Below are positions 28,502-37,270 of a DNA stretch of 64,000 bases, in pieces (the first letter of the stretch is position 1; every line of letters begins with the position of its first letter). The stretch is from contig CP104100.1 in NCBI GenBank assembly GCA_025163595.1, positions 868,001 through 932,000 on the forward strand. Direction: 5' to 3'. The notes beneath the pieces are model-generated. The model searched no databases and was not told where the DNA came from. It was given only the letters and a program-made list of their open reading frames with translations. A program made the position numbers and the translations under genes. This DNA comes from Phaeobacter sp. G2. Its GTDB lineage: Bacteria; Pseudomonadota; Alphaproteobacteria; Rhodobacterales; Rhodobacteraceae.

Positions 28502-28535
28502 TAGCCGTAGCTTGATCGAGAGCTGCCGTTCACAG

Positions 28536-28569
28536 AAACCTCCGACCTCCCTCGGTTCGGAGGTTTTTG
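28536..28569 (+). terminator. Terminator after the 54-residue ORF
   Basis: AAACCTCCGA (28536-28545) pairs with TCGGAGGTTT (28557-28566), followed by TTGTTT. The arm AAACCTCCG is shared with the terminator after sdhB. Confidence 0.8.
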
Positions 28570-28605
28570 TTTGAGCTGAAGAGGCCGAGGCGTTACAGCG
28601 CTGGC

Positions 28606-28794
28606 ATGCCCATTCTCTTACTCCTGCTGCTCACCGGCGTTTTTGGCTATTTCATCTACCGCCGCAAGACGACAACCCTGAATCGCGATTGCCGCTGGCG
28701 CCAAGAGCGCAGCCTGCAGCGGTGGCGGTGCAGCAATTGCGGTGCGCTGCAGCCAGGCACGGCAGAGCCTCGGGATTGTTTGCGGGGGCATTAG
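28606..28794 (+). CDS. Small membrane protein with a Cys-rich tail
   Basis: A 62-residue ORF with a poly-Leu membrane helix (PILLLLLLTGVFGYFIY) then a basic linker and a zinc-ribbon-like CSNCGALQPG with a further Cys near the end. Similar tiny proteins occur in Rhodobacterales. No function is known. Confidence 0.55.
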   Translation: MPILLLLLLTGVFGYFIYRRKTTTLNRDCRWRQERSLQRWRCSNCGALQPGTAEPRDCLRGH

Positions 28795-28941
28795 CTCTCC
28801 TGTGACAGAGAAGATGGCGGTGCGTTGTGAGGTTGCTGGCAAGGGGCGATCTGACAAGGACGTGAGCGGCGGCGGCAGGATCAGGCTTGCGCAGGCTTGG
28901 TGAAACAGGCCTATTTGGCGCAAACAATGGAAGGTTCCCAC

Positions 28942-29799
28942 ATGGCTCAGTCATCCCATCACGTGCCCGCAGATGCCGAAGCGCGCCGTGCCGTCAAACC
29001 GGTGATTTGCTACCCCAACACGACGCTTCCGGTGCCGGATCTTACGCTGTATCGGTCCGCGCGTCAGGGCGCTGTAAAAACCGGGGAGGTTTTGGTCAGT
29101 CCCCGCGATGCGGCCTGTTTTGAAGCCCCCGCCGGTCATTTCTTTCGCATCACTTCGGTCGAGGGACCACAGGTTGGCGATTTGAATCTGTGGAACCGGG
29201 ATGATCTGAAGGAGCGGTTCTATTCTGGTAAGACCCGTGCGCTGCATGGAACCCATATCACCACCGGGGAGCGCATGTGGAGCAGTTTTCCGGCGATGCG
29301 CCCGATGGCCACGATTGTTGAGGATAGTCTGGAGTGGTACGGGATCGATGCCTTTGGTGGCTCGGTGCATGATGTCATTGGCACCCGTTGCGATCCCTAT
29401 ACGGGCAATTTGCTGGCGGGCAGCCAGTACCATCAGTGCTGCCATTCAAACCTGACCCGCGCCATGGCTGATCACCTGGGCGTCAGCCCGGCGCAGGCGG
29501 AACCCCATGTGCATGACGTGCTGAACGTCTTTATGTGCACAGGATTTACCCGTGATACCGGGCAGTATTTTATGAAACAAAGCCCTGTACGGCCTGGTGA
29601 CTATCTTGAGTTTTTTGCCGAGATTCCACTGCTGGGGGCATTGAGCGCCTGTCCAGGGGGGGATTGTTCTGCGCAACACTCCAGCGATGCCGCTGCCTGC
29701 TACCCGCTCTTGGTGGAGATCTTTGCCCCAGAGGCGGGAGCGCTAGGCGATTGGCAGAGCCCGGATTTGAATGGCTACAATCAAAGCCACGGGCGATAA
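28942..29799 (+). CDS. DUF1989 (urea carboxylase-associated family) protein
   Basis: A 285-residue protein of the DUF1989 family, whose members often lie beside urea carboxylase or aminomethyltransferase genes. Features are the VGDLNLWN core, the HVHDVLNVFMCTGF block, CPGGDCSAQ and the tail DLNGYNQSHGR. The ATG at 28942 was chosen because GGAAGG lies upstream; an in-frame GTG at 28897 is possible. No urea carboxylase gene is nearby, so the substrate is unclear. Confidence 0.85.
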   Translation: MAQSSHHVPADAEARRAVKPVICYPNTTLPVPDLTLYRSARQGAVKTGEVLVSPRDAACFEAPAGHFFRITSVEGPQVGDLNLWNRDDLKERFYSGKTRALHGTHITTGERMWSSFPAMRPMATIVEDSLEWYGIDAFGGSVHDVIGTRCDPYTGNLLAGSQYHQCCHSNLTRAMADHLGVSPAQAEPHVHDVLNVFMCTGFTRDTGQYFMKQSPVRPGDYLEFFAEIPLLGALSACPGGDCSAQHSSDAAACYPLLVEIFAPEAGALGDWQSPDLNGYNQSHGR

Positions 29800-29822
29800 C
29801 TTCCGGTCGAGATGTTTTTCAC

Positions 29823-29908
29823 AGGAGGGGGGCTCCAGCGCAGGGCGTGCCGCATCAAGATGCGGCGCCCCCTTGGGCCCGGCAGCGCGCCGCCAAGGCG
29901 CGCTGCGC
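29823..29908 (+). repeat. GC-rich two-hairpin element, copy B
   Basis: GCTCC begins at 29832 and TTGGGCCC at 29873, 41 bp apart. Between them GCCGCATC/GATGCGGC (29849-29856, 29859-29866) is inside GGGC/GCCC. After the second block is a perfect 10-bp stem GCAGCGCGCC/GGCGCGCTGC (29882-29891, 29897-29906). It starts 24 bases after the DUF1989 stop. Confidence 0.65.
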
Positions 29909-29954
29909 TATCGCACCACAGAAGCGGCAGTGTGTTTGAACAGGCTGAGGTGGC

Positions 29955-29982
29955 AAGAAAAAGACGCCCCCCAAGGGGCGCC
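29955..29982 (-). terminator. Terminator of deoD
   Basis: On the minus strand GGCGCCCC TTGG GGGGCGTC (29982-29963) is followed by TTTTTC. The 8-bp stem and T-tract fit a rho-independent terminator. A weaker version reads on the plus strand. Confidence 0.75.
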
Positions 29983-30044
29983 TTTTGACTGGGTGGCACC
30001 GCCCAAGAGACGTGCAACTGTCGGACTAAGCTTACGCTCAGCGC

Positions 30045-30749
30045 TTAGGCAAAAGCAGCTTCCAAGGCGATTTCGACCATATCCCCAAAGCTGCGTTCCC
30101 GCTGGTCAGAGGGCAGGGTTTCGCCAGTTCCAAGGTGGTCAGAGACCGTGAGGACCGCCAGGGCGCGGCACTGATACCGCGCTGCCAGAGTGTAAAGTTC
30201 TGCCGCCTCCATTTCGACGCCAAGAATGCCGTGACGCACCATCTGTTCGTTCAGATCTGGGCGTTCGTCATAAAAGGTATCGGAGGAATAAATGCCGCCA
30301 ACATGGGTACCAATATCGCGCGATTGTGCAGCTGTGACTGCAGCCTGCAAAAGCGACCAATCCGCCGAGGGGGCAAAGTTCACTTCCTTAAAAATGCTTT
30401 GGGAGGGGGAGGCGAGGGTGGTCGCCGTCATTGCCACAATCACGTCCCGCAATTTGACCTGTGGCTGCATTCCGCCACATGATCCAATACGGATCAGGGT
30501 TTTTGCACCAAAATCTCGGATCAATTCATTTGCGTATATGGAAAGGGAGGGCATACCCATGCCGCTCCCCTGAATTGTGACCTTGTGACCATTCCAGCTG
30601 CCAGTATAGCCCAGCATTCCGCGCACTTCGTTTATTAATTGGGCATCCTGCAGGAAAGTCTCTGCCGCCCATTTCGCCCGATAAGGGTCGCCAGGCATGA
30701 GAACGGTTTCTGCAATGTCACCCTTTTGAGCGCCGATATGAATGGTCAT
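30045..30749 (-). CDS. deoD: Purine-nucleoside phosphorylase, DeoD type
   Basis: Phosphorolyses purine nucleosides to the free base and ribose-1-phosphate for salvage. 234 residues, the normal hexameric DeoD length. Motifs are [29 protein letters not shown] and the substrate-binding [10 protein letters not shown]. It is upstream of the H-NS-like gene's stop by 21 bases and ends in a terminator. It fits with the nucleoside-type ABC transporter encoded at 43-48 kb. Confidence 0.93.
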   Translation of the reverse strand: MTIHIGAQKGDIAETVLMPGDPYRAKWAAETFLQDAQLINEVRGMLGYTGSWNGHKVTIQGSGMGMPSLSIYANELIRDFGAKTLIRIGSCGGMQPQVKLRDVIVAMTATTLASPSQSIFKEVNFAPSADWSLLQAAVTAAQSRDIGTHVGGIYSSDTFYDERPDLNEQMVRHGILGVEMEAAELYTLAARYQCRALAVLTVSDHLGTGETLPSDQRERSFGDMVEIALEAAFA

Positions 30750-30770
30750 TTGGTGTCTCCTGTTCTGGAA

Positions 30771-31088
30771 TCAGATTTCCAGGTCAGAGATATCCATACC
30801 AGAGGTGATGGCAGAATGCACCCAATGTGGTTTGCGACCCCGGCCACTCCAGGTTTCCTCTGGGTTGTGCGGGTTGCGGTATTTTGCAGCGGCTTTTTGC
30901 TTCTTGCCGGTGTTCTTTGCCTGGCCTGCGATTTCGTCCAGAGAAAAGCCAAACTTGGCAGCCGCTTCTTCTGCGGCCTTAATGGCTTCTTTGCGCTCGC
31001 GCTGCTCTGCTTCTTTCAGGGCATCATCAATGCCGGCCTTTAGTTCCAAAAGCTCTTTACGGGACATTTCCGAAAGATTAAAACTCAT
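30771..31088 (-). CDS. H-NS-family nucleoid-associated protein
   Basis: A 105-residue H-NS/MvaT-like protein. It has an N-terminal coiled-coil dimerisation part (about 1-45, Leu/Glu/Ala-rich) and a C-terminal DNA-binding motif KYRNPHNPEETWSGRGRKPHW. The start at 31088 (MSFNLSEMS) was chosen; a longer version lacks likeness. Such proteins in Rhodobacter silence AT-rich, often acquired DNA. It precedes deoD in the same direction. Confidence 0.88.
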   Translation of the reverse strand: MSFNLSEMSRKELLELKAGIDDALKEAEQRERKEAIKAAEEAAAKFGFSLDEIAGQAKNTGKKQKAAAKYRNPHNPEETWSGRGRKPHWVHSAITSGMDISDLEI

Positions 31089-31163
31089 TTTGATACTCCG
31101 AGTTGAGATATCGCACACAAATTGTTGCGTTATATGTCTTAATGCCAAAATGAATAGAGATTA

Positions 31164-31189
31164 CCAGCCCAATTTTAAAGTTAGGCTGG
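31164..31189 (-). terminator. Possible terminator after ecm
   Basis: CCAGCC (31164-31169) and GGCTGG (31184-31189) form an imperfect stem, with a loose T-rich end on the minus strand. It may end the ecm transcript. Confidence 0.35.
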
Positions 31190-31220
31190 CCATTTCTGAA
31201 AAAATGCGGATTTCAACAAT

Positions 31221-33185
31221 CTAGGAGGGGCGTGAAAGTTTAACAATGTCCGCCATGATTGTGTTTAATTCAAAATCCTTTGGAGTATAAACGCGAGAGA
31301 CTCCCATTTGGCTCAATTTCTCTGCATCTTCATCGGGAATAATCCCCCCGACCACGACGGGGATATGGCCAAGGTCCGCCTGTTCCATGCGCTGCATCAA
31401 TTCCTCGACAAGCGGCAGATGGCTGCCGGACAAAATGGACAGGCCAACAACATGGGCGCCGTCATCCTGCGCCTGTGCCACCAGTTCTTCGGGAGTCATG
31501 CGAATACCGTCATAGGTGATGTCCATACCGCAGTCACGGGCCCGGAAGGCGATTTGTTCGGCGCCATTTGAATGGCCGTCCAGGCCGGGTTTGCCAACCA
31601 CGAACTTCAACCTGCGGCCGAGCTGGTCAGAGACCGCATTGACCGCCTCGCGCAGGTCTTCCAGCCCTTCAGTCTTGTTTGACGGCGAGCCGGAGACCCC
31701 GGTGGGGCCGCGATAGGTGCCGTGGACTTTGCGCATTTCTTCGGCCCATTCACCGGTGGTGACGCCCGCTTTGGCCGCTTTGATCGAAGGCTCCATGATG
31801 TTGCTGCCATCGCGTGCGGCGGCGCGCAGTTCGGCCAAAGCCTGTTCTACGGCCCCCGTGTCACGTGCGGCACGCCAGGCGTTGAGCCGTGAGATCTGTT
31901 CCTGCTCTACGGCGGGATCAACCACCATGATGCCACCGTCTTCGGTCTGCAGCGGCGAGGCTTCGCCCTCGGTCCAGCGATTTACCCCCACCACAACGGT
32001 CTCGTTGCGCTCGATGCGGTTCAGGCGCTCGGCGTTGGAATCCACCAGGCGGGATTTCATATATTCAATCGAGGCAACGGCGCCGCCCATGGATTGCAGG
32101 TTGGCCAGCTCGGCGCGGGCACCTTCCTTCAGGGCCTCGACCTTTTTGTCGACAGCCGGGTTGCCGTCAAACAGGTCTTCAAATTCTAGAAGGTCGGTTT
32201 CATAGGCCAGGATCTGCTGCATCCGCATCGACCATTGCTGGTCCCAAGGGCGGGGCAGGCCTAGGGCTTCGTTCCAGGCTGGCAGCTGCACCGCACGGGC
32301 GCGGGCCTTTTTCGACAGGGTCACCGCCAGCATCTCAATCAGGATGCGGTAGACGTTGTTTTCTGGCTGCTGTTCGGTCAGCCCCAACGAGTTCACCTGC
32401 ACCCCGTAGCGGAAGCGGCGGAATTTGGAGTCCTCGACCCCGTAGCGGTCGCGACAGATTTCATCCCAAAGATCAACAAAGGCGCGCATCTTGCACATCT
32501 CGGTGACAAAACGGATGCCGGCATTCACAAAGAAGGAGATCCGCCCAACCAGTGCCGGGAAATCCTCCGGCGCGATGCGCGGCTTCAGCTCATCCAGAAC
32601 CGCCTGTGCCGTGGCCAGGGCAAAGGCCAGCTCTTGCTCCGGCGTCGCGCCGGCCTCCTGCAGGTGGTAGGAACAGACATTCATCGGGTTCCATTTGGGA
32701 ACATTGGTGTAGCAGTACTCAGCCACATCCGCGATCATCTTGAGGCTGGGCTTGGGCGGGCAGATATAGGTGCCGCGGCTCAGGTATTCCTTGATCAGAT
32801 CGTTTTGCACCGTGCCCTGCAGTTTTGAAACATCGGCACCTTGCTCTTCGGCAGCAGCAATATAGAGCGACAGCAGCCAGGGCGCAGTCGCGTTGATGGT
32901 CATCGAGGTGTTCATCTGCTCCAGCGGGATCTGATCGAACAGGCTGCGCATATCCCCGAGATGGCCAATAGGAACGCCAACCTTGCCGACTTCACCACGG
33001 GCGAGAACATGGTCGCTGTCATAGCCGGTCTGGGTGGGCAGATCAAAGGCCACCGAAAGGCCGGTCTGTCCCTTGGCCAGATTGGAGCGGTACAGCGCAT
33101 TCGAAGCCTCTGCAGTGGAGTGGCCGGCATAGGTCCGGATCAGCCAGGGACGATCAGTTTTGCGGTCATTCTGCATCTGCGACAT
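31221..33185 (-). CDS. ecm: (2R)-ethylmalonyl-CoA mutase
   Basis: Coenzyme-B12-dependent isomerase that converts ethylmalonyl-CoA to methylsuccinyl-CoA, a signature step of the ethylmalonyl-CoA pathway. 654 residues, shorter than methylmalonyl-CoA mutase. The N-terminal TIM-barrel holds RTYAGHSTAEASNALYRSN and SVAFDLPTQTGYDSDH. The B12-binding domain carries GLDGHSNGAEQIA (about residue 540, with the cobalt-ligand His). It stands alone and opposite to ccr about 2.4 kb away. Confidence 0.93.
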   Translation of the reverse strand: MSQMQNDRKTDRPWLIRTYAGHSTAEASNALYRSNLAKGQTGLSVAFDLPTQTGYDSDHVLARGEVGKVGVPIGHLGDMRSLFDQIPLEQMNTSMTINATAPWLLSLYIAAAEEQGADVSKLQGTVQNDLIKEYLSRGTYICPPKPSLKMIADVAEYCYTNVPKWNPMNVCSYHLQEAGATPEQELAFALATAQAVLDELKPRIAPEDFPALVGRISFFVNAGIRFVTEMCKMRAFVDLWDEICRDRYGVEDSKFRRFRYGVQVNSLGLTEQQPENNVYRILIEMLAVTLSKKARARAVQLPAWNEALGLPRPWDQQWSMRMQQILAYETDLLEFEDLFDGNPAVDKKVEALKEGARAELANLQSMGGAVASIEYMKSRLVDSNAERLNRIERNETVVVGVNRWTEGEASPLQTEDGGIMVVDPAVEQEQISRLNAWRAARDTGAVEQALAELRAAARDGSNIMEPSIKAAKAGVTTGEWAEEMRKVHGTYRGPTGVSGSPSNKTEGLEDLREAVNAVSDQLGRRLKFVVGKPGLDGHSNGAEQIAFRARDCGMDITYDGIRMTPEELVAQAQDDGAHVVGLSILSGSHLPLVEELMQRMEQADLGHIPVVVGGIIPDEDAEKLSQMGVSRVYTPKDFELNTIMADIVKLSRPS

Positions 33186-33293
33186 GGAGAGCCTCGCGTT
33201 GTCTAGTCAGTAATTATATTTCGCTGAGGGGATCTAGACTGCAATTTTCAACCCATGTCAATTCGCTGCGTTGCGGCAATTCGGGCGGCGGCA

Positions 33294-33324
33294 CAAAAAA
33301 AGCGCCTTTGCCGGGCAAAGACGC
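33294..33324 (-). terminator. Strong minus-strand terminator
   Basis: On the minus strand GCGTCTTTGC, CCG and GCAAAGGCGC (33324-33302) form a 10-bp stem with one G-T pair, followed by a run of seven or more T. It ends the exported-protein gene upstream of ecm. Confidence 0.85.
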
Positions 33325-33387
33325 GCTGTAACCAGCCTGCCCCCCGAACGCGGGCAAGCAGGCTGCCCGGGTTCGCGGGTGGGCCGT

Positions 33388-33426
33388 TTGCCCGGTTAAT
33401 TGCCCGGTTAATTGCCCGGTTAATTG
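33388..33426. repeat. Three perfect 12-bp tandem repeats at a stop codon
   Basis: TTGCCCGGTTAA is repeated exactly at 33388, 33400 and 33412, plus a partial TTG. The minus-strand stop codon TAA (33422-33420) lies within the third unit. Confidence 0.7.
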
Positions 33427-33761
33427 TAGGTATAGGTGCCGATTTTACAGACATTGATGCCGCGGGCCACCAAAACGTCATCATCATCAAAAATCGCTTT
33501 GAAGTCGAATTTACAGTAGCCGGTGCCATCATCAAAATCGATGCGAACGGATTGGCCTGGTCGCAACACATCGCGCCCAAGGATATCCTCTTCCCAGGAA
33601 TCAGTACCCTTGTTGGAGCCGTAGAACTGCATGATTGTGTAGTTGGTATCGTTCACGATGGTAACCCGGCGGTCCAGTGCAGCAGCTGGAAGAGCGATGG
33701 TGGAGGCCAGAACAGCAGCCAAAACGGTTTTGAAGATGGTTCTTCGGTTCATGACAGGCAT
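33420..33761 (-). CDS. Exported small protein, unknown function
   Basis: A 113-residue protein with a signal peptide (IFKTVLAAVLASTIALPAAA) and a beta-rich mature domain with RRVTIVNDTNYTIMQFYGSN and two cysteines (CKFDFKA, NVCKIG) that may pair. A second start, three codons later (33752, MNRRTIF), is equally likely. The pattern matches a family of small alphaproteobacterial exported proteins with no assigned function. The stop codon falls in a 12-bp tandem repeat. Confidence 0.75.
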   Translation of the reverse strand: MPVMNRRTIFKTVLAAVLASTIALPAAALDRRVTIVNDTNYTIMQFYGSNKGTDSWEEDILGRDVLRPGQSVRIDFDDGTGYCKFDFKAIFDDDDVLVARGINVCKIGTYTYN

Positions 33762-33942
33762 TTCCCTCTATTGTTGTTTTGAAGCGGGCTCCCTCGGGTT
33801 CCAATGGCGCGCACGCGGGGGAAGCTAACAATAGGCTATCACAAATTGGTTATTTTTGACGCCGCCGTTTTAAAGTTTCGCAAGCGGAGACTTCGCCGCC
33901 AGCTTCCTTTTCCTCGCGTGGTTCCTCCTGTAGGCTCAGCTT

Positions 33943-35445
33943 ATGACGCGAACAGTTGAGCTTCCGCTTTGGCTTTTGGTGCTGATCCTGCTGTTTGCAG
34001 CGGTCACTTTTGCCTCGCATTTCTTGTTTCCCTCGGTGCGCTGGTTCTTTCGCCGTCGGTTTGAGCGGGCAGTGGCGCGGCTGAATTTACGGTTGGAACG
34101 GCCGATAGAGCCGTTCAAACTGACCCGCCGCTATGACATGATCCAACGTCTGATTTATGATCCCGAAGTTGCCCGGGCAATCTCGCGCCATGCCGCCGCA
34201 GAGGGGATCCCCGAAAACGTCGCCTTTGAACAGGCGCGCCGGTATGCCCGCGAAATCGTGCCGAGCTTTTCGGCCTTTGCCTATTTTGGTTTTGCTATCC
34301 GCGCCGCACGCTTGCTGTCCAATGCCATCTATCGTGTGCGCCTTGGCTATCAGGACAAAGCAGCACTGCGTCAGCTTGATCCCAATGCAACGCTGATTTT
34401 TGTGATGAACCACCGTTCCAACATGGACTACGTGCTGGTGACCTACCTGGCGGCGCGGCGCTCGGCGCTGTCTTATGCGGTGGGGGAATGGGCGCGGGTC
34501 TGGCCGCTCTCACGGCTGATCCGGGCCATGGGGGCCTACTTTATTCGGCGCAAATCGCGCAATGATCTCTACCGCAGGGTGCTTGCGGCCTACATGCGTC
34601 TGGCGACGCAGGGCGGGGCAACCCAGGCGATGTTCCCCGAGGGGGGGCTAAGCCTGGATGGTGCCCTGGCTGAACCAAAATTGGGGTTGTTGAAATACAT
34701 CGTGGAAGCAGGAGATGCCTATGCTGAGGATCCCCAGGGGCGCGATGTGCTGTTTGTTCCGGTGGCAATAAATTATGACTGGGTTCTGGAAGATACCATC
34801 CTGACCTCAGCTGCACGCGCCGGAGAACGCCGATTCAAGGCCCGAATCGGCGTGATCATGGCGCGCATCCTGCACCAGCTTTGGTTGTGGATGACGGGCC
34901 GCTACCATCGTTTTGGCTATGCTGCAGTCAACTTTGGCCGCCCCTTAAGCCTGCGGGAATTTGCAAAGCGGGGTGCAGAAAACGGCGCGCTGCAGCTGCC
35001 AGATCATGGGGCAGAGGCACCAAGCTGCGATCCTGCCGCCGACCTGACCACGGATCTTGCCACAGAGCTGCTGTTTAGGATCGGGCAGGCGGTGCCGGTG
35101 CTGCCGGTTCCGCTTGCTGCTTGGCTGTTGCTACGCCACGGCCCTATGGGGGTGGATGCTTTGGAGCACCATATGGCGATGCTGCAAAAGCAGTTACCGC
35201 GAGTTGTGGTGCATCATAACAGCGCCAGTTTGCGCACTGCCGCAGAAGAGGCGCGGCGCATTCTGCTGCGGCGGGGGCTGGTCGTGCAGCAAGGAGGGCT
35301 GTTGGTGGTGGTGCCGGCCAAACAGGACCTGTTGCAGTATTACGCAAACTCCCTTGCGCATCTGCTCCCAGAGGGGCCGTTGGGCCTTCCCGAAGGCGAT
35401 GATGCTGCACGCGCATTGGATATTTCTGCGCCTGCGAGGTCATAA
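33943..35445 (+). CDS. Glycerol-3-phosphate acyltransferase-like (PlsB-type) protein
   Basis: A 500-residue membrane-associated acyltransferase. One N-terminal helix (about 8-28) is followed by the acyltransferase motifs NHRSNMD (HX4D, about 152) and FPEGGLS (about 228), and a VPVAINYDWV block. Length and motifs fit the PlsB/LPLAT superfamily, which acylates glycerol-3-phosphate to begin phospholipid synthesis. Substrate preference is not evident. It is divergent from the exported-protein gene and about 112 bases upstream of ccr. Confidence 0.85.
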   Translation: MTRTVELPLWLLVLILLFAAVTFASHFLFPSVRWFFRRRFERAVARLNLRLERPIEPFKLTRRYDMIQRLIYDPEVARAISRHAAAEGIPENVAFEQARRYAREIVPSFSAFAYFGFAIRAARLLSNAIYRVRLGYQDKAALRQLDPNATLIFVMNHRSNMDYVLVTYLAARRSALSYAVGEWARVWPLSRLIRAMGAYFIRRKSRNDLYRRVLAAYMRLATQGGATQAMFPEGGLSLDGALAEPKLGLLKYIVEAGDAYAEDPQGRDVLFVPVAINYDWVLEDTILTSAARAGERRFKARIGVIMARILHQLWLWMTGRYHRFGYAAVNFGRPLSLREFAKRGAENGALQLPDHGAEAPSCDPAADLTTDLATELLFRIGQAVPVLPVPLAAWLLLRHGPMGVDALEHHMAMLQKQLPRVVVHHNSASLRTAAEEARRILLRRGLVVQQGGLLVVVPAKQDLLQYYANSLAHLLPEGPLGLPEGDDAARALDISAPARS

Positions 35446-35510
35446 AATTACAATATGACCCCCGGTAGGGGTTGCAATGTTACCCGGCTGTTTTTATCCA
35501 TCAGGGAGCA

Positions 35511-35531
35511 GCTGCGATTCTGCGTCGCAGC
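35511..35531. promoter_or_regulatory. Inverted repeat upstream of ccr
   Basis: GCTGCGA and TCGCAGC are 7-bp perfect arms with a 7-base spacer, 27 bp before the ccr start. It could be an operator. The ribosome site AGGAGG follows it. Confidence 0.35.
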
Positions 35532-35557
35532 AATGACCTTTGAAATAGGAGGCCACC

Positions 35558-36844
35558 ATGGCTTTGGACACACAAACCGGACCGCTGTCTTACGAGGCTC
35601 CCGAAAAAGACCTGTATGAGGTCGGTGAAATGCCACCCATGGGCTATGTCCCCAAGAAAATGTACGCTTGGGCCATTCGCAAAGAACGCCATGGTGATCC
35701 TGATTCCGCCATGTTGCAGGAAGTGGTTGATGTGCCCCAGCTCGACAGCCACGAAGTGTTGGTGTTGGTGATGGCCGCAGGGGTGAACTACAACGGTGTC
35801 TGGGCTGCGCTTGGCAAGCCGATCAGCCCCTTTGATGGCCATAAACAGCCCTATCATATTGCCGGTTCCGATGCCTCTGGGATTGTTTGGGCCGTTGGTG
35901 ACAAGGTCAAGCGCTGGAAGGTCGGTGATGAGGTTGTCATTCACTGCAACCAGGATGATGGCGACGACGAAGAGTGCAACGGTGGCGATCCGATGTATTC
36001 TCCCAGCCAGCGCATCTGGGGCTATGAAACCCCTGATGGGTCCTTCAGCCAGTTTACCAATGTGCAGGCCCAACAGCTGATGCCGCGCCCCAAGCACCTG
36101 AGCTGGGAAGAGAGCGCCTGCTACACGCTGACACTGGCCACCGCCTACCGTATGTTGTTTGGCCATGAGCCTCATGACCTGAAGCCCGGTCAGAACGTTC
36201 TGGTCTGGGGCGCATCGGGCGGCCTGGGATCCTATGCCATCCAGCTGATCAACACTGCTGGCGCCAATGCCATCGGGGTGATCTCGGACGAAAGCAAGCG
36301 TGATTTTGTCATGGGGCTGGGTGCCAAGGGCGTGTTGAACCGCAAGGATTTCAACTGCTGGGGCCAGATGCCCACCGTGAACACACCGGAATATGCCACT
36401 TGGTTCAAAGAAGCGCGCAAATTCGGCGCTGCCATCTGGGAGATCACCGGCAAAGGCAATAACGTCGACATGGTGTTTGAACACCCTGGTGAGGCAACCT
36501 TCCCGGTTTCGACCTTCGTCTGTAAAAAAGGCGGCATGGTTGTGATCTGTGCAGGCACCTCCGGCTTTAACCTGACCTTCGATGTGCGTTACATGTGGAT
36601 GCACCAGAAGCGTTTGCAGGGGTCGCACTTTGCCCACCTGAAACAGGCTGCTGCAGCGAACAAGCTGATGGTTGAGCGTCGTCTTGATCCCTGCATGTCA
36701 GAAGTTTTCTCCTGGTCGGACCTGCCGGACGCACATATGAAAATGCTGCGCAACGAGCATAAACCGGGCAATATGTCGGTTCTGGTTCAGGCCCCAAAAA
36801 CCGGCCTGCGCACTCTCGAAGATGTGCTTGAAGCAGGCAAATAA
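35558..36844 (+). CDS. ccrA: Crotonyl-CoA carboxylase/reductase
   Basis: Reductively carboxylates crotonyl-CoA with NADPH and CO2 to ethylmalonyl-CoA, the key step of the ethylmalonyl-CoA pathway. 428 residues of the zinc-independent MDR superfamily. The block AGVNYNGVWAALGKPIS, the cofactor fold WGASGGLGSYAIQLI and the C-terminal HLKQAAAANKLM are diagnostic. A perfect AGGAGG precedes the ATG. A strong terminator follows. It lies next to luxR-luxI, as I recall from other roseobacters. Confidence 0.95.
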   Translation: MALDTQTGPLSYEAPEKDLYEVGEMPPMGYVPKKMYAWAIRKERHGDPDSAMLQEVVDVPQLDSHEVLVLVMAAGVNYNGVWAALGKPISPFDGHKQPYHIAGSDASGIVWAVGDKVKRWKVGDEVVIHCNQDDGDDEECNGGDPMYSPSQRIWGYETPDGSFSQFTNVQAQQLMPRPKHLSWEESACYTLTLATAYRMLFGHEPHDLKPGQNVLVWGASGGLGSYAIQLINTAGANAIGVISDESKRDFVMGLGAKGVLNRKDFNCWGQMPTVNTPEYATWFKEARKFGAAIWEITGKGNNVDMVFEHPGEATFPVSTFVCKKGGMVVICAGTSGFNLTFDVRYMWMHQKRLQGSHFAHLKQAAAANKLMVERRLDPCMSEVFSWSDLPDAHMKMLRNEHKPGNMSVLVQAPKTGLRTLEDVLEAGK

Positions 36845-37270
36845 GCCAAACCATCTGGGCGCAGAGCCCATGAGATGAAAAGTCGGGCGTCGCGCTCCCT
36901 TGCCGGGGAGCTGCGGCGCCCGATTTTGTTTACGCTTAACGGAGGCACGCCCCTAGTTGGACCGCGAGATCGCCCCTGTTTGGTCCGGCCAGCCTCAGAT
37001 ATGGGCAGCCAGACGGGTGGGCAGCCAGACAGCTGATCTGCCGGACAGGTGATCAGCCAGACCTGCAATTTTTTTCCTATCGGCTTGAAGGTCTTGTGGT
37101 TTTAGGGACTGTAGTGCCCAAGAAATGGGCAAAGGAGCAACGAATTCGTTGACCTGAGAGACTTTAGTGAAGAAAAAAGAAACGGGAAATGAGGAGGACG
37201 GGTCCTGCGTCGAGAGTTCGGCGCGTGAAGTGGGTCGTATTACTTCCATAGCAGAGTGATATGTGACGCC
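36845..37270. promoter_or_regulatory. Intergenic region between ccr and luxR
   Basis: 426 bases. It has the ccr terminator, the duplicated TGGGCAGCCAGAC (37002 and 37018, 16 bp apart) and a third CAGCCAGAC at 37054, then an AT-rich part likely holding the luxR promoter. No lux-box palindrome could be assigned by eye. Confidence 0.45.
36883..36928 (+). terminator. Terminator of ccr
   Basis: TCGGGCG (36883-36889) pairs with CGCCCGA (36917-36923), enclosing GCTCCC/GGGGAGC; TTTT follows. Confidence 0.85.

Noticed and set aside
33388..33426. CtrA-like box (TTAA pairs)
   Set aside because: Spacing of TTAA pairs is 12 bp (eight bases between), whereas CtrA sites need seven. The pairs arise from the tandem repeat.
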